From positions 16,573,057-16,637,056 of the forward strand of contig NC_043746.1 in assembly GCF_902148845.1 (NCBI RefSeq): a stretch of 64,000 nt of DNA. The letters are read 5' to 3'. This document shows, piece by piece, positions 1 through 12,835 of this stretch. The translations under genes and the position numbers were made by a program. The DNA comes from Salarias fasciatus. Taxonomy: Eukaryota; Chordata; Actinopteri; Blenniiformes; Blenniidae. The notes beneath the pieces are model-generated. The model did no database searches and was not told where the DNA came from. It saw only the letters and a program-made list of their open reading frames with translations. Positions within the stretch are counted from its first letter, which is position 1. Each line of letters opens with the position of its first letter.

Positions 1-1275
1 CTGTGCCTGTTACTCAGACGGTCTTGTCAGTCAAAAACTAAAAACTCTTTTTTTACATTTCCGCTTGGCGGAAACTGACAAGAAAAAAAAAAAGGAACCA
101 GCCGTTCTCTTGTCAGAGGTGACACAAGCAGCTAAGGCAGCCCCGCAGACCACAACCGGTCCAGCACAAGAGAAGTGAAAAAACTGCACCATCTCGCAGA
201 AAAAAAAACTAACTGGGAGACTCCTTCAGAGATCTGACCAGACGAACAGGACTCCCCCACCGCCCGTTTGTGAGAAATCCTGGACTGAGGAGACTGACGG
301 TATTGTCCTTTAAAGTGTGTGTCTGTGAGTGTTTGATGGTGTGATATAGAAAGCACGAGGGGAGGGCATGGATGTAGTGTGTGCTTGGCAGTGTTGTATT
401 GAATCAACAGATCCGGGGTTGGTATTTAGGTGGCAGCGCTCTATGCGGCTTCGTGTAAAAAGATGAAGTTGTCATGAATCTTGATGAGAACTGTGTAGGC
501 AAATAAAGCTTTTACATCAGACCGAGCCGCAGCGATCCGGAGGTCATATGTCATGTCAGGTGTATAATAGACTTTGAAAACCTGTATACATGGGACAAAG
601 ACACATTTTAATTCTTAAATATATAATTTGTAACACCAGCTAAGCTCAGGCTTTCAGATTCACACAGGAGGGGAGTGTATGAACACTGGATGAACTTGTC
701 TCTTTGGGCGGGTCAGAAAGCGGAAGTGTGCCTCCATGGTGATAGCGAGTCAAAATAGGAAGTTTTCATCAAACTGTATTTGTCAAGAATGTTTGTGTCA
801 TTGTTACCTACTATCATGTGACTCTGGACAATAATTATTGTCACAAATATCTTCAAAAGCTGAACCACATTGTATCAGTGTGGACAGCATTTATGTTCTT
901 ACAGTTTCTGTACCCAGTGGTGACCTTTCTGAGTGCATTCATTTGCTGGATTATGAAATGAACTCAGAAAACGTTATTTATTGTCTAGGCATTTTGTTAT
1001 AGGGCTTTCTGAAATATAAGGATAATTTTTAATGTTTGTCTATCAACCGCGGATTAATCAACAAGTGAAAGATCCCATTTTGTTGAACAGATTCGGTTAT
1101 TTGTTAATTTGTTGGTATTAGCTGGAAATGAATCTTTTCTTCTCTTTTCCTTCCCTGTCTCTTTCTCTGTTTGTCTCTTTGGCTTTCCTCCCCCTCCCCT
1201 GTACCTGTCAGCTCGCTCCGTCAGACCTGTCTCCTGCGCTTCCCCCTCACTCCCCTCTCCTCTCCTGCTCCCAGC
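1..1275. other. Upstream flank of fermt3, no gene recognised
   Basis: I see no convincing coding exon here. An AATAAA lies at 502-507, which could be the poly(A) signal of an upstream plus-strand gene, but no coding end is visible. A CGGAAGTG ETS-type motif sits at 721-728, about 550 bases before the fermt3 start codon. A pyrimidine-rich tract ending in CAG runs directly into the fermt3 ATG (about 1180-1274). It looks like a splice acceptor, so fermt3 probably has a non-coding first exon somewhere in this flank or further upstream. Confidence 0.4.
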
Positions 1276-4200
1276 ATGGCGTCGTGGGACCTGTCAGTCA
1301 CGGTGGAGGACCTGGGTCCCGACGCCCCACCTGTCACCCTCAGCGTGACCTCCGACCTTCACGTCGGAGGGGTTATTCTCAAACTGGTGGAGAAGACACG
1401 TGGGTCACTCCATCTCTTTTCACCTGTCAGACTTGAAGTAGTTTCATGATTTGCATGTGCAGACCAGAATGCATAAACAACAACAACATGCACGGGTGAA
1501 TTGGACCTTCTGTCTGAATACGATATCCACTACATCACCACTTTAACAGTTAACAATTGCGTGAAAACCATGAATAAAGTTGTTCATGCATATTCTCATC
1601 AGTCAGAGGCAGAAGGCATCCTAGAACAAACTGAATCAGAAAATCATGTCTCTCAGAAGACGTTTCGCTCTGTATCCAAGTGGCTTGAATTATTGCTAGA
1701 ATCCACTGGAACACAGTTCAGTCCAGTGCTATCGGCCATGATTCACAGAGTCCGTAAACGTGTCCACCGCGTTGCTGACAAGTCCAACACTGGAGGTGCC
1801 GGGGCAAATTCACCACATTTTTATTTCCAGTTGTCTGCTTTACAGCCAGTTGAATAATATATGTGCGCCGGCCTGATGATTTAAACAGCCTCTTTTTGGA
1901 TTCACTTGTGAGCACTGTCTGGCCTTTGACAGGGAAAATTCATCGCCTCGCTTCAGCAACAGAATAAAATGAACAAACGGTGCATCGACGGGACATTTTT
2001 TTCTGATCTAATAGGACTGTTCATAGAATAGGAATGAATTGAATAAACTCTGTTAATTTAAGTGCAGATTTCACAGGTCAGTACCGGAGACTCATAAACG
2101 CTTGTTCTCTGCAGAGATTAACCGTGACTGGTCGGACCACGGCCTGTGGTGGGATCAGAAGCAGCGGTGGCTGCTGCGGACGCCCTGGAGTCTGGAGAAA
2201 TACGGCATCCACGCCGACGCTCGGCTGGTCTTCATGCCTCAGCACAAGGCCCTGAGAGTCGGTCTGCCCAGCGGCAAGACGCTGAGGCTGCAGGCCAGCT
2301 TCTCCACCCCCGTCTTCCAGACCGTCATGGCCATCTGCAGAATGATCAGTGAGTTTGATTTATGTCTTCTACTTACTGATAAAATAGTGCAATAGCATTG
2401 GAACAGACTCAACACTGCCATCTATTGTGCAACAGCGGCGTGACTAAAATCCTACATAGCAACCCTTTAAAATTAAGTGTTTCCTTTTCTCAACATGTAA
2501 AATAGCTGGCACCAGTATAATTCTCTGTTTCTCCCTCTCAGACGTCACACTGACTGTGAGTACTGACAGGGTAATATAGCGGTTCATAACCGAGTCGTTG
2601 AGATGTGTTAAAGTATCTCATTAATATGCCTCGCTGTTACTGACTGACTGTAGCGACACCCAAACACCATCACCAGAAAGCAGGACCTCCGCCATCTGCC
2701 TCATGCTTTCATTTCGTCTAATTCTGGCACTTCTCGGTCTCAATTCCTCACCAGAAAGCCCCGGGAGGTGACAGCCAACTGGAAAGGTTTTGAAAAGCAG
2801 CAGTGCTGGGAGGAAATAATGAAATCTGTCAGAAAAAAAAATATATATATATAAAAGAAAAAAATCAGCTTAGAGCTTTTAAAGACACAGATTAAGAAAG
2901 CTCCCATTTGGATGAAAGTCGCATTGCACCATCAAGTTCAAACATGAGGAAGAACAGGAATACACCTCCATCCCTTTGAGGATGAAAACAAAGGAAACTC
3001 TTCTGCAGGAGAAGAGAAAGAAAGAGTCTTTAACAAGGCTTCAACAGGAGGCTTTACTTCCTTCAGTAATTATGTGCCTGTCTGATACATGCTTGGACCC
3101 ACTGAGATCCACTAATTATAAGCACTGATCAGTGAATCATTAAAATGACCGCTTACAGGAGCTCACTGGCAGCAACCAGGAAAGTCTCTGCACTTTTTAA
3201 AGAAATATATTTAAATAAACAGGCTTAGATGACTGTGATCATTATGTTTCATGTGTCTTGTTTTAATTTGTGTGCATGGTGGTGCATTTCAAAATGAATA
3301 TGAACTAGTTATTCTTCAACCTGCTGAATCTTTTTTTAAAGACTTTATGTGGTACATTGAGATAAGATGACTTTTAATTGCACCACAGAGTCTCATATAT
3401 AAGCACCAATGTAAATCAGTTCATGTAAAAGGAACCATACATTCTAAAAAAAAACTCTCCAAATTCAGCACAGTTTTCCCTGCCGTATGGAAGATACACA
3501 CATTTCCCCTCGATGTGATTTGACCACACAGCTTTCTGACTCTTTCAACTTTCAGCTCTCTGTCAACACCCTTTGAGATGGTCAACAGCTCATAATCAGA
3601 TCTGACCAGTCAGGGGAACTGTCAAGTATTTGATGTTGTCATTAGCATTAAATAAAGTGGCATTCATGGTGATCATGCAATCTCAAAACAGACTTCCTCA
3701 AACACTAGCAGAAATACATCAGATGAGAAGATACTGCTTGAGTTTTGGGTGTTTGTTCGCTCTTTTTGAGACTCTATGGCGCAATGGTCGCACATCTGAG
3801 TCCAGATCACATGGTTTTGTGTTTAAATCACATCAGGGCCAGTGGCCTTATTTTCAATTAGGGCAATAATATTTAGTATGTAAAGTCAAATAATGATCTT
3901 ATATTAACTCTGCTGAGGTTTGATTCACAAATGTGAACATTAAGTTGATATTTATGTGGTTAAACCGGATATAACTAGCTGTGGAAGCACAATAGAAGCA
4001 CTTACATTAATGGATAAGGTATTGTTACCATTGTTAAACCTGTACCCTCAGAGATCAAATGCTTAAACTCATTTGAGCCATGAAGAGAGAGTCACCTGTG
4101 AGAACTGGCTAACATGAGCCTGACGTGTTTTCTTCACCTTATGATCTGAAGTCAGACACACTGATGTTGTGCCACAGCGACGTAAAGAAATACAAGAAAA

Positions 4201-6196
4201 CTCCTTTTTACTGCCCTGACATGCTGACTAGATCTGTGTCAAGTATTTGTTCCTCTGATCATCGGACTATGGGGAGCTGGTCCAGATGTTCACGCTGATG
4301 TTGTAAATTCACTGTGATGTTACAGCTCTGTTTCTTTTTATGCTCTAAATACATCGGATGCAACACTCACACAAGACTTGTGAGAGAAATTAGATCTAAG
4401 AGATTACATGCGCAGTAATAAAACATGAATATAGACTTCATTTGAATGTCAATAGGATTTGAACTCAGCGCCTCCGACACGCTTTGATCATTCGGTCTTA
4501 TGATCTGGAGTCACACGAACTAACAATGCACCAGAGAGTCTTTGGTATGCAAACCAGCTTGTCCTTGAGGATAAAACTGGACACATTGCCCAAGTGAAGG
4601 AATAATCATGAGCTTCTTTGGGAAAAGGAAGTTTCATTGAGCAGTTACAGTAGAATTGGGATGTCAGTGCCAGCGTCATGTATCCACTGTAGGTGTTTGC
4701 AGGAGCTTTGTTTACGCAGCAATTACACAGTAATCATGTCAGCAGCTGGTATTTTCTCAAGAACTGGCAGAGCCGCCAGTTTCGTGGCCCCACTGTGTTT
4801 TTGTTCACACAGCTGTGTGAAATAACCAGATTTCATTTGTTCAACACAAACAACTTGTGATCTGCACATATTTTCTAATACAAGGTCTGATAAATAATCC
4901 TTGTTTTGATGACTAACTTTACCTGGACTGACTGCCTAACTCTGTAGACATCCGGCATCCAGAAGAGCTCTCCCTCCTTCGGCCCGTGGAAGAAAAAAAG
5001 AAGAAGAAAGATAAAGATTTGGAAGAGGAGCTGCACGACCTGACCGGGGTGCCACTTTCTTCAGGTATACGTTTCATTGACACTGCAGGCGTGACGGAAC
5101 ATGAGAGTAACCAGTGTAACCTGTCCCCACCTCCTCTGCAGTGTCCCGGCCCTGTCTCTACAACGGCATGCCCGCTCACTTCGCCGACTCCGCTAACATG
5201 GAGGTGATCTACAAGATGCTGTCCGTCACTCAGCCGCCGCCCGCCCCCGAGGCCATAGCCAAGCAGTACCGGCCGGCGAGCGTGGTGGACAAGGCGCACA
5301 TCAACGGCAGGTGCGCCTCCTCATGTGGAGGAGCTGACTGACGGCTCCGCTCCTCACCTATATTAAAATCCAATCTTCATAATAATAAAAGCTCATTTGA
5401 GGCAACTTTTTGTTTTTTCGGAGCAGCTCATCAACTTCCAGCAGCAGCTCATTTATTAAAATGAGCTGCTGCCAAAGTGAAGGGTCTGGAGTTCAAACTC
5501 TCTTTATCTTATGTGCTGATAAAGAAATACCTCCCGTGCCTGTAACTGGATTATAGCTGGAGCTTTTGAAGGGCTCTTAGTCTCTGTGAAATGAACCGTG
5601 GCTGTCACTTTCAGATAAAGTGAACACATTCACAATTTCTGAAGAAAAATTAGCTTCTGTGTACCTTTTTTTTTTTTTGTGCCTCTGCCACTTTTCTCCT
5701 AAGTTCAAAGCTGCTTTAAACTTTCACAGCTTTGGCCACTGGGGCCTAAGAAAATTAGATAATTAATTCAATTATAACTTACTAATTGGTAAGTGGATTG
5801 CTCAATCAAAAAGCAAGGTCATTTTCATACCTGAGTTGATTATGCCATCTTGGGCTTGTTTTTGAAGTACCTGATACTGTACATGATTCCACTTTAGCTT
5901 CAGGTTGTCAATTTAAGAAAAGGATGAAGGCAAAAGATAAAATTGAGTCTGTTTTGGGCTACCTGTGGCTATTTCACCCTCTTTTTTTCTTGTGATTGAT
6001 GAAAAGTGTCCTTGTAAATCATTAAAAAGCAAAACTTGGTTAATTGCCTCGGTGCACAGGTGGTTGGACTCCTCTCGATGTCTCCTGCAGCAGGGCATCC
6101 AAGAAAATGACAGACTCTGGCTGCGCTTCAAATACTACACCTTATACGACATAGAACCTAAGGTGAGTGTTTGCATCAGCTTTCCTTGTGGACACA

Positions 6197-6245
<49 letters not shown>

Positions 6246-9151
6246 ACACCCTGTCCCTCTGGCCCCTGCAGTACGACGTTGTGCGCCTGACCCAGCTGTA
6301 CGAGCAGGCCCGCTGGGCCGTGCTGCTGGAGGACATCGACTGCACAGAGGAGGAGATGATGCTGTTCGGAGCGCTGCAGGTGAGAAATACTGCAGCTCAA
6401 GCGGAAACACTTTGAAGTCAGTGAATACAATCTGTTACTGACAGACAGTTCTAAGTGAAGTGAAGCAGATATGTACATTTTCAGCTTTGCGTTTGTGAAC
6501 CGTCGGTTTGTTCATTTCTGTGCTGCAGTATCACATCAATAAGGCGGCTCAGTCCGAGCCCCAGGTGCTGAGCACGAGCACCGCCATGGACGACCTGGAG
6601 TCGGCCCTGCAGTCGCTGGAGGTCAAGATGGAGGGAGAGGGGAGCTCCGCGTCCGAATTACTGGTCAGACTCAGTGAACTGATGTATCTGTCAGTGACGG
6701 CTCAAGGCATTGCAGCAGAAACCAACCTTATCTTTTATTACTGCATCTTTTAGGAAATCATTTTGATATAAAGGGAACAGAAACTTTGGATAACTGTGAT
6801 TTATTACATTTTTGTCTGCACTTAGACTCTTGTTCTTGTTGCATAATTTCAAAATAATTCAGTTTCATTATACAGAAACAACAATATGACACGAAAATGA
6901 ATGTTTCATCGATTTTTTTTATACTTGTTTTCATTTCAGGAAAACATGACTGCACCAGAGCTCAACGATTACCTAAAGCTGTTCAGGTGAGATTCAGTTC
7001 ACAACAAGCAGAACAAAGAAAAAGAATTTGCAAACGTATAATTATTGGATGAATTCTCTAGCACTGAGGATTTTTTAGCAATGAAAAAAAAAAAAACCTG
7101 TGTTTTGGTAAATCTGAGCAAAGCTTTTATACATTTCAGGCCCAAGAAGTTAACTTTGAAAGGATATAAGCAGTACTGGTTCAAGTTCCAGGATACTTCC
7201 ATCTCCTATTTCAAGAGCAAAGAGGAGAGCATTGGGGAGCCCATCCAGCATATAAACCTGAAAGGTAACAAACCTGTGTTTAGTTTTGTGCAATGAGACT
7301 GAAAATGCATTTATAGAACATTGTGTATGAAAACCACGATGTATTACAGCCACAAAAAAGTGCATTTTGAGAAAAAGCAAACTTGCAACCTGGATGACTA
7401 CAGCAACAGTCTTAAAGAAACTAAATAGTCTTATTATTGAGTGAATATTAGTCTCAAACAGTTGAGCGTTGTCTGTGGCATCATGAAAGTCAGATCTTTC
7501 AGTGCGGGATTCTGCCGTTTCTTGTGCCCACAGGATGTGAGGTGGCTCCAGATGTCAACATGGCAGCACAGAAGTTCCTCATCCGACTCCTCATACCGGC
7601 CCCCGAGGGCATGAACGAGCTCTATCTGCGCTGTGAGAATGTGAGTTCACACACTCTGCTTCTGTGTGACATCTGTCTTTATTTTCGTCTCATGACTGAA
7701 CCCCCCTCCCCCCTCTCTCTCTCTCTCTCTCCAGGAGCAGCAGTACGCTCAGTGGATGGCCGGGTGTCGACTGGCCTCCAAAGGAAAGAGCCTTGCGGAC
7801 AGCAGCTTCCAGAGCGAGATCCAGAGCATCCGCTCCTTCCTGGCTATGCAAAAAACCAACTCTGGTTCCCATGGCAACGCGGCTGCTGGTGACGAGAGCA
7901 TCAACACTCACAGCCTGGTGTCACCACGCTACCACAAGAAGTACAAAGCCAAACAGGTAAAGAAAGAGGTGGAAATTCAAAGACAAAACAGAGTTTTTCT
8001 GCGCAATAACTCTTTTAATTAAACAGCTTTGTGAGTTTTTTGCTCCTGACAGCCAGAATTAAATCCGTCCTTTCAACCTGTGCCTGCTCCTCCAGCTGAC
8101 CCCTCGCATCCTGGACGCCTACCAGAACGTGGCTCAGCTCTCGCTAACAGACGCCATCATGCGCTTCCTGCAGATCTGGCAGGCCCTGCCCGACTTCGGA
8201 CTCTCATACGTTGTTGTCAGGTGACGTTTAATTTAAAGCCTCTGAGAGCTGACCGGGTGCCAGCGAGCGTTTTAAGGGATAGAATTCAGTGTGACAGAGT
8301 TAATACAGAGCGCTCACATTTATTCTCGTGCGCTCCTCTTTGCTGACATCAATGTGATATCAAAGCTATGAATCTCTCCACAGCAGAACAAAGGGATAGA
8401 TTTTGTCCCTGAGAGGAAACAGACATTTCAGGATATGCTGATCTATGACTATCAGAACACAGAACCACAGTGTTTTTGAAGTAAGGAATAAGATTTTATG
8501 AACAGGTACATCCAGGTCTCAAGATCATCTATGTGGCTGTTTACAGCCCAGCAGATGAAGTTTTATCAAATAATGCATGTTTGGAAGGCCTTTTCAGATT
8601 CTGAGCTCTGCTTCTGAAGAAAGACTGTATGAAAAGCTGAACTGAAGGGGCAAAAAATAGTTTTCTTCTTAGTTCAATTTTCCGTTTTTTTTGAAAGCTG
8701 AAAGGAAATTTTGACTTTCAGGTTCAAGGGCAGTCGAAAAGACGAAGTACTGGGCATCGCTCCCAACCGCCTGATCCGCATCGACCTGGGCGTGGGGGAT
8801 GTGGTCAAGACGTGGCGCTACAACAACATGAAGCAGTGGAACGTGAACTGGGACATCAGACAGGTGGGACGGCACGGTTCGGTGTATGAGTTGAGGGTGG
8901 AGGGCAGAGGGTGAAGCCTGGATTTGGCTGCACCATGAAAGCTGCTCAAAATATAACCCTGACTCCTCCAGGTGGCCATCGAGTTCGAGGGGAACGTCAA
9001 CATCGCCTTCAGCTGTGTGACCGCCGACTGCAAAATCGTGCACGAGTTCATCGGAGGCTACATTTTCATGTCGACGCGCAGTCGCGAGAAGAGCGACACT
9101 CTCAACGAGGAGCTCTTCCACAAGCTGACGGGCGGCCACGAAGCTCTCTGA
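1276..9151 (+). CDS. fermt3: Kindlin-3 (fermitin family homolog 3), 14 coding exons
   Basis: Kindlin-3 binds integrin beta tails and, with talin, switches integrins on in blood cells. Coding exons: 1276-1399, 2115-2348, 4948-5064, 5142-5310, 6060-6162, 6272-6379, 6529-6663, 6940-6986, 7140-7264, 7534-7640, 7735-7956, 8096-8220, 8722-8863, 8972-9151. They join in frame to 645 residues, close to human kindlin-3. Order: F0 ([11 protein letters not shown], then [12 protein letters not shown]), F1 with a Lys-rich acidic insert ([15 protein letters not shown]), F2 split by a PH domain (about residues 340-445, [14 protein letters not shown]), and F3. The integrin-binding QW pair is Q577-W578 in [14 protein letters not shown]. 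The C-terminus GGHEAL resembles human kindlin-3 GGHEAF, which argues against kindlin-1 or -2. Intron 2 (2.6 kb) holds tRNA relics. An AATAAA lies at 9848-9853. Teleosts may carry two fermt3 copies; I cannot tell which this is. Confidence 0.95.
3770..3841 (+). pseudogene. tRNA-Trp(CCA)-like pseudogene in fermt3 intron 2
   Basis: A 72-base stretch aligns without gaps to eukaryotic tRNA-Trp (consensus from memory). It has an A-box-like TGGCGCAATGG, an anticodon loop GTCCAGATC keeping CCA, and a B-box-like GTGTTTAAATC. By hand about three quarters of positions agree. Most differences look like C/T or G/A changes, and the acceptor stem no longer pairs well. It is therefore a decayed gene copy or a tRNA-derived retrocopy, not a working tRNA. 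No SINE body or A-rich tail is obvious downstream. Confidence 0.7.
4115..4180 (-). pseudogene. Degenerate tRNA-Trp-like relic
   Basis: On the minus strand the sequence reads TGTGGCACAACATCAGTGTG and then TCTGACTTCAGATCATAAGG. These are the D-arm and anticodon-arm pattern of tRNA-Trp with the anticodon position read as TCA. The T-arm is shortened but ends in ACACGTCAGGCTCA, similar to the 3' part of tRNA-Trp. It is a relic. The opposite orientation from the copy at 3770 means the copies are not a simple direct tandem. Confidence 0.5.
4440..4540 (-). pseudogene. Degenerate tRNA-Trp-like relic with enlarged variable region
   Basis: The minus strand begins GACTCTCTGGTGCATTG and continues with GTGTGACTCCAGATCATAAG, matching the tRNA-Trp D and anticodon arms with CCA kept. 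About 25 extra bases follow before a B-box-like GAGTTCAAATCC. The insert separates the anticodon arm from the T arm, so this cannot fold as a normal tRNA. It is the third such relic within 0.8 kb. Confidence 0.5.
6198..6243. repeat. (TG)n microsatellite, fermt3 intron 5
   Basis: A pure TG run of about 23 units lies between the donor at 6163 and the acceptor at 6271. This intron is barely 110 bases long, so the repeat makes up about 40 percent of it. Confidence 0.95.
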
Positions 9152-9157
9152 AACTGA

Positions 9158-9158
<1 letters not shown>

Positions 9159-9189
<31 letters not shown>
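9159..9189. repeat. (AC)n microsatellite in fermt3 3' UTR
   Basis: A pure AC run starts 8 bases after the fermt3 stop codon. Confidence 0.95.
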
Positions 9190-9191
<2 letters not shown>

Positions 9192-9399
9192 AACAACAAA
9201 TGGAGGATGTTTCACGACCTGTCAGGTCTGCTGAGTGTCTCTCTGGTGGAAAACTCACATGAATTAGGGCTTTATGCTCCATCCTGGCAGAAACAAATAG
9301 ATAAGAACAGTGCAGGTCAAAACAAGATATTCTCTTCATTGCAGATGTGTCAGCTTGTCTGGTCATCCAAGTTAGGATCCAGACGGTTCTATGCACACA

Positions 9400-9402
<3 letters not shown>

Positions 9403-9448
<46 letters not shown>
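9403..9448. repeat. (AC)n microsatellite
   Basis: A second AC run of about 23 units in the presumed fermt3 3' UTR. Confidence 0.95.
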
Positions 9449-9450
<2 letters not shown>

Positions 9451-9986
9451 AGTTATTTGTAAAGACATATCAGTGGATGGCAGACTTAACATGTTCAGAC
9501 AGTTCAAGACTCCAGCAGGCCTCGTGCTCACTGCCCCCCTCCATTCAGGCTGGACCACTGCTGGGCCAAGCTGCTGGGCATCTGCTCCACAATCATCAAG
9601 CCTGACAATCACCAGTCTCGCAAAAAAATGCAAAATCAACCACCGAATCGGTCAGCGGCAACTCGTCATTTCCAACTCACTCTACCGAGAAATGTAATCA
9701 GCTGTGCTCAGGATGTTTTGTCCAAAAGCCACAGAGGTATTGTCCCTTATTGCGACTTATATCAGAAGTTACTGTCTCTTTGCCGCAGCCACAAAATTAT
9801 AGCTAAGATATGCAAAAAGTTTGCTTGAATCATTTACCACTGCTATGAATAAACGATTATAAAAATAAGCACAGAAATCCACCTTTCACGATACCTTGCT
9901 TTCACTCCTTCGGGTTATGAAATGTGGTGCTAAAATGTCTCGCTTCTTGCACAGGAAGCGTCAAATCAATTATCTCTTCACACATA

Positions 9987-9988
<2 letters not shown>

Positions 9989-10032
<44 letters not shown>
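9989..10032. repeat. (GT)n microsatellite
   Basis: A pure GT run of 22 units between the fermt3 poly(A) signal and the trpt1 3' end. Confidence 0.95.
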
Positions 10033-10033
<1 letters not shown>

Positions 10034-10759
10034 TTCATATCTTATCAGAAACTGTTAAGGTAGTCGGTTAAACCACAGTTTCTGCATCCTCTGCTTTACC
10101 ATATTTAGCCAAGTGTTAAACCACACAGCTTTTCCTCATCTTTTTTTCTTTAACCACACTGGTTTAAAAAAAATCCTCCTAGTGTAGAGTGTTATTTAGC
10201 ACTGAAAGTAATAGAAAAAACTCTTATGTTCCTGAATTTATTACATAGAAACCGTTTCCAAGACCCATGTCCACACAGTATTTATTTATGATTGGAAAGT
10301 GCTGGCGGGATCCTGATGAATGCTTGAATGAAGCACTTCTGCTATCTTACACATATAAATCTTAGAAAAGGTGGAAAAAAAATCAGGTGAAATGCTTACA
10401 GCATACTGGCTGTTGTGAAAAAAACATCACTTAGAAGTAACGGCCACATCTTACAGCTGCAATGCGCAGCAGTAACATATGGTTGTTCCTTCTGAAGAAA
10501 AGTTGGAGAAAAAAAGGTCATAAAATCACACTGTGGAGAATTCCGCTTATTGGGCCTTTTTTGATGGCGAACATTTTCCCTTTATGCATATTCAGTGTGT
10601 ATCGGTCAATGTTCAAAATAAAAAAGACGGAAAAAAGTTGGGAAAGAGAAAAAGAACAAGAAATGTTGTGTTTCCTTTATAGTTCTTTTTTTAATAATCA
10701 CAATTTAACTTTTTTTGCAATCCATACATCTTTTATACCTTTTCCAACTTTCTCACAAT

Positions 10760-10985
10760 CAAGATCACGGGGGGCTGCAGTGCAGGCAGAATACACCCGG
10801 GACAGGTCACCAGTCCATCATACGACAAACACACACACGCACATATTTACATTTACGCCTACAGCAAGTTTTATAGTCACAACCTCAACTGTGGGAGAAA
10901 ACTGTACCAGCATAAAGCCCATCAGTGCACAGGGAGAGCATCCAAACTCAGCACAGGACGCATTCAAATCTGGGCCTGGGGGTTT
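10760..10985 (-). repeat. Copy of a dispersed fish non-LTR/SINE-type repeat (minus orientation)
   Basis: The stretch carries ACAGGTCACCAGTCCATCAT, then CTGTGGGAGAAAACTG and GGGAGAGCATCCAAACTC. This is the inverted form of a widespread fish repeat that reads ...GTTCTCC...GATGGACTGGTGACCTG... toward a GGAT-rich tail. Related copies lie at about 33990-34225, 34495-34792 and 58440-58600. I recognise the pattern but do not assign a family name. Confidence 0.6.
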
Positions 10986-11413
10986 TCTCGTTAGAAAGTG
11001 GAAGTGCCAAAGATAAACCTGCTGTGAGGCTGTAACATACAAGAAAATGTCATTCAAGTATATCCAGTGTGTGCCTCAGCTCACTCTTAGCAACAGTATA
11101 ACTGAATAAAACAGGAGCTCCACAAGGAAAATATAAAGTGTGTTTTCTAAAAACAAGCTGACTGAACTGTCATTACAGTCAGTGGATGGATTATTTCTCT
11201 CCTGATGCGAGAGGCCTGTCGAGGTTGCTGCTGCGGATCATGCGTTGCCACAGCAACAAAGATAAGAATCAGCCAACAATGGGATGCGCCGACTGTCAGG
11301 TGAGTTCAGCCACGACCAGCTGTGAACAGCTTCCTCAGCTGCTACTGCAGCGGCAGGACGCTCCCTGCAACAAAAGACAACAGCATCCACCGTGAACGAG
11401 CACATACTGGCCC

Positions 11414-12767
11414 TCACTTCACATTTCCTGAACGCATAACTGCACTTGTGAAAGCAGGGAGTGTGTTTTCCTCACGGGTGGGCCTCAGTCTCAGGGCTCG
11501 GGTGAAGTATTTTGGGAGAAGTTTGCCTTCAACGTCGCCCGGAGTCAACAATACACCATTTTCTGACCAGAAGAACTCGACGCCGTCTGCACAGTCCGAT
11601 ACATGCATAAAACATGTGTGAGAGATTGATTTGTACACACAGAGAGGGGATGCAGAGTATTGGATTGTAGCCATGAGCGGCTTAATCTCACCAGCAAGAG
11701 CTCTGGGGACATCAATAAACACAGCTAGATCACAGTCTTTTCTCATGCCTGGTGGGAAAAGAAAACACTCTTGTTTAACTCATCTTTCTAACAGCGTTCT
11801 CGACAAGTTTCTCAGCATCAAATCCATCAGGCACACCACTTATGACGCCGTCCTCCCCCGGCAGGCCGGATGCCAAGTGGATGTGAGTCCGCCTCATGCG
11901 GCTGAGGCCCTGCTGCTGGATGGAGCTCCAGTTGCGGAGGTAAGAGCCATGGACAGCCTCAGCAGGGCAGTCTGGAGAGCCAGCCAGGACTGGTCTCAGT
12001 TCCAAATCCGTAACCTGAAACCAGCAACAGAAGCAGAATCAACAAAGCACTTTTTAAAAAATGTACCCTCGCCTAAAGTACTGTGAGTAACTTCATGAGG
12101 ATTCTGCTCGGACAGACAATGAATTGATTTCAATCAGTGGCCAGTGAGAAACATGCAGGGCAAGAAAATTTCAGGATGAACACAGGTCAGGGCAGTCATT
12201 TAATCTCTTCACTGATCCACAAAAAAGCTGCTAACAGAATTCATTACTGTGCCTTTTGAAGCCTCACATCACCAACAATTCTTCTCCTACCTGCACTGAA
12301 TGACCCTGATTGGCTCGTATCTGCAGACGGCCATCCTCCGGGTGGGAACGCAGCTTGAAGCGTTGCTTGTCATTCGTGGCCACGACTCTCTCTACATCTT
12401 CTACTGAATATGAGCGGAACTGAGGATGAGCCAGGAGTTCCTCCACAAACAGGAAGCCGTCTATGAGAGTAGAAACTGTTATAGTGCATTGCCTATCACA
12501 ATAAGCTTGATACGGCTTCAATCGAAAATGTTTTAAGAATTTAAAACATTATCATTATTGTATTGGAAGAAAAGAATAGAATAAGAAAAGTGAAGGTGAG
12601 AGGTGGTAAGTAGAGGAAGATAGGCTGTAACCTTCAGGGTGGAGAGCAGCTCACCTGTACCCATGTGAAGACCCATCTGACTGGCTCCATGGCGAAGTGC
12701 ATAAGACATGGATTTAGACAGGCAGGTGTCTCTGTCCTGGTGGAAGAAACAAGGGATGAATCACCTG

Positions 12768-12835
<68 letters not shown>

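Larger units (their letters stand above)
9152..11413. other. fermt3 3' UTR and convergent spacer to trpt1
   Basis: This stretch holds the presumed fermt3 3' UTR (poly(A) signal 9848-9853), three CA/GT microsatellites and one dispersed repeat. fermt3 and trpt1 converge here tail to tail. I see no additional coding exon. The open frames running through the CA tracts are repeat artefacts. Confidence 0.6.

Noticed and set aside
1276-9151. Assignment of the first gene to kindlin-1 or kindlin-2
   Set aside because: GGHEAL C-terminus, [27 protein letters not shown] and synteny with trpt1 fit kindlin-3 better.
8669-9199. Minus-strand 176-residue open frame opposite the last fermt3 exons
   Set aside because: It is the reverse reading of strongly conserved kindlin exons and ends in a CA/GT repeat. 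No domain is recognisable.
9058-9639. Minus-strand 193-residue open frame with repeated CV runs
   Set aside because: It is made from two AC microsatellites read as Cys-Val and from the fermt3 3' end.
10462-11016. Plus-strand 184-residue open frame between fermt3 and trpt1
   Set aside because: Composition is biased, it overlaps a dispersed repeat, and it has no recognisable features.
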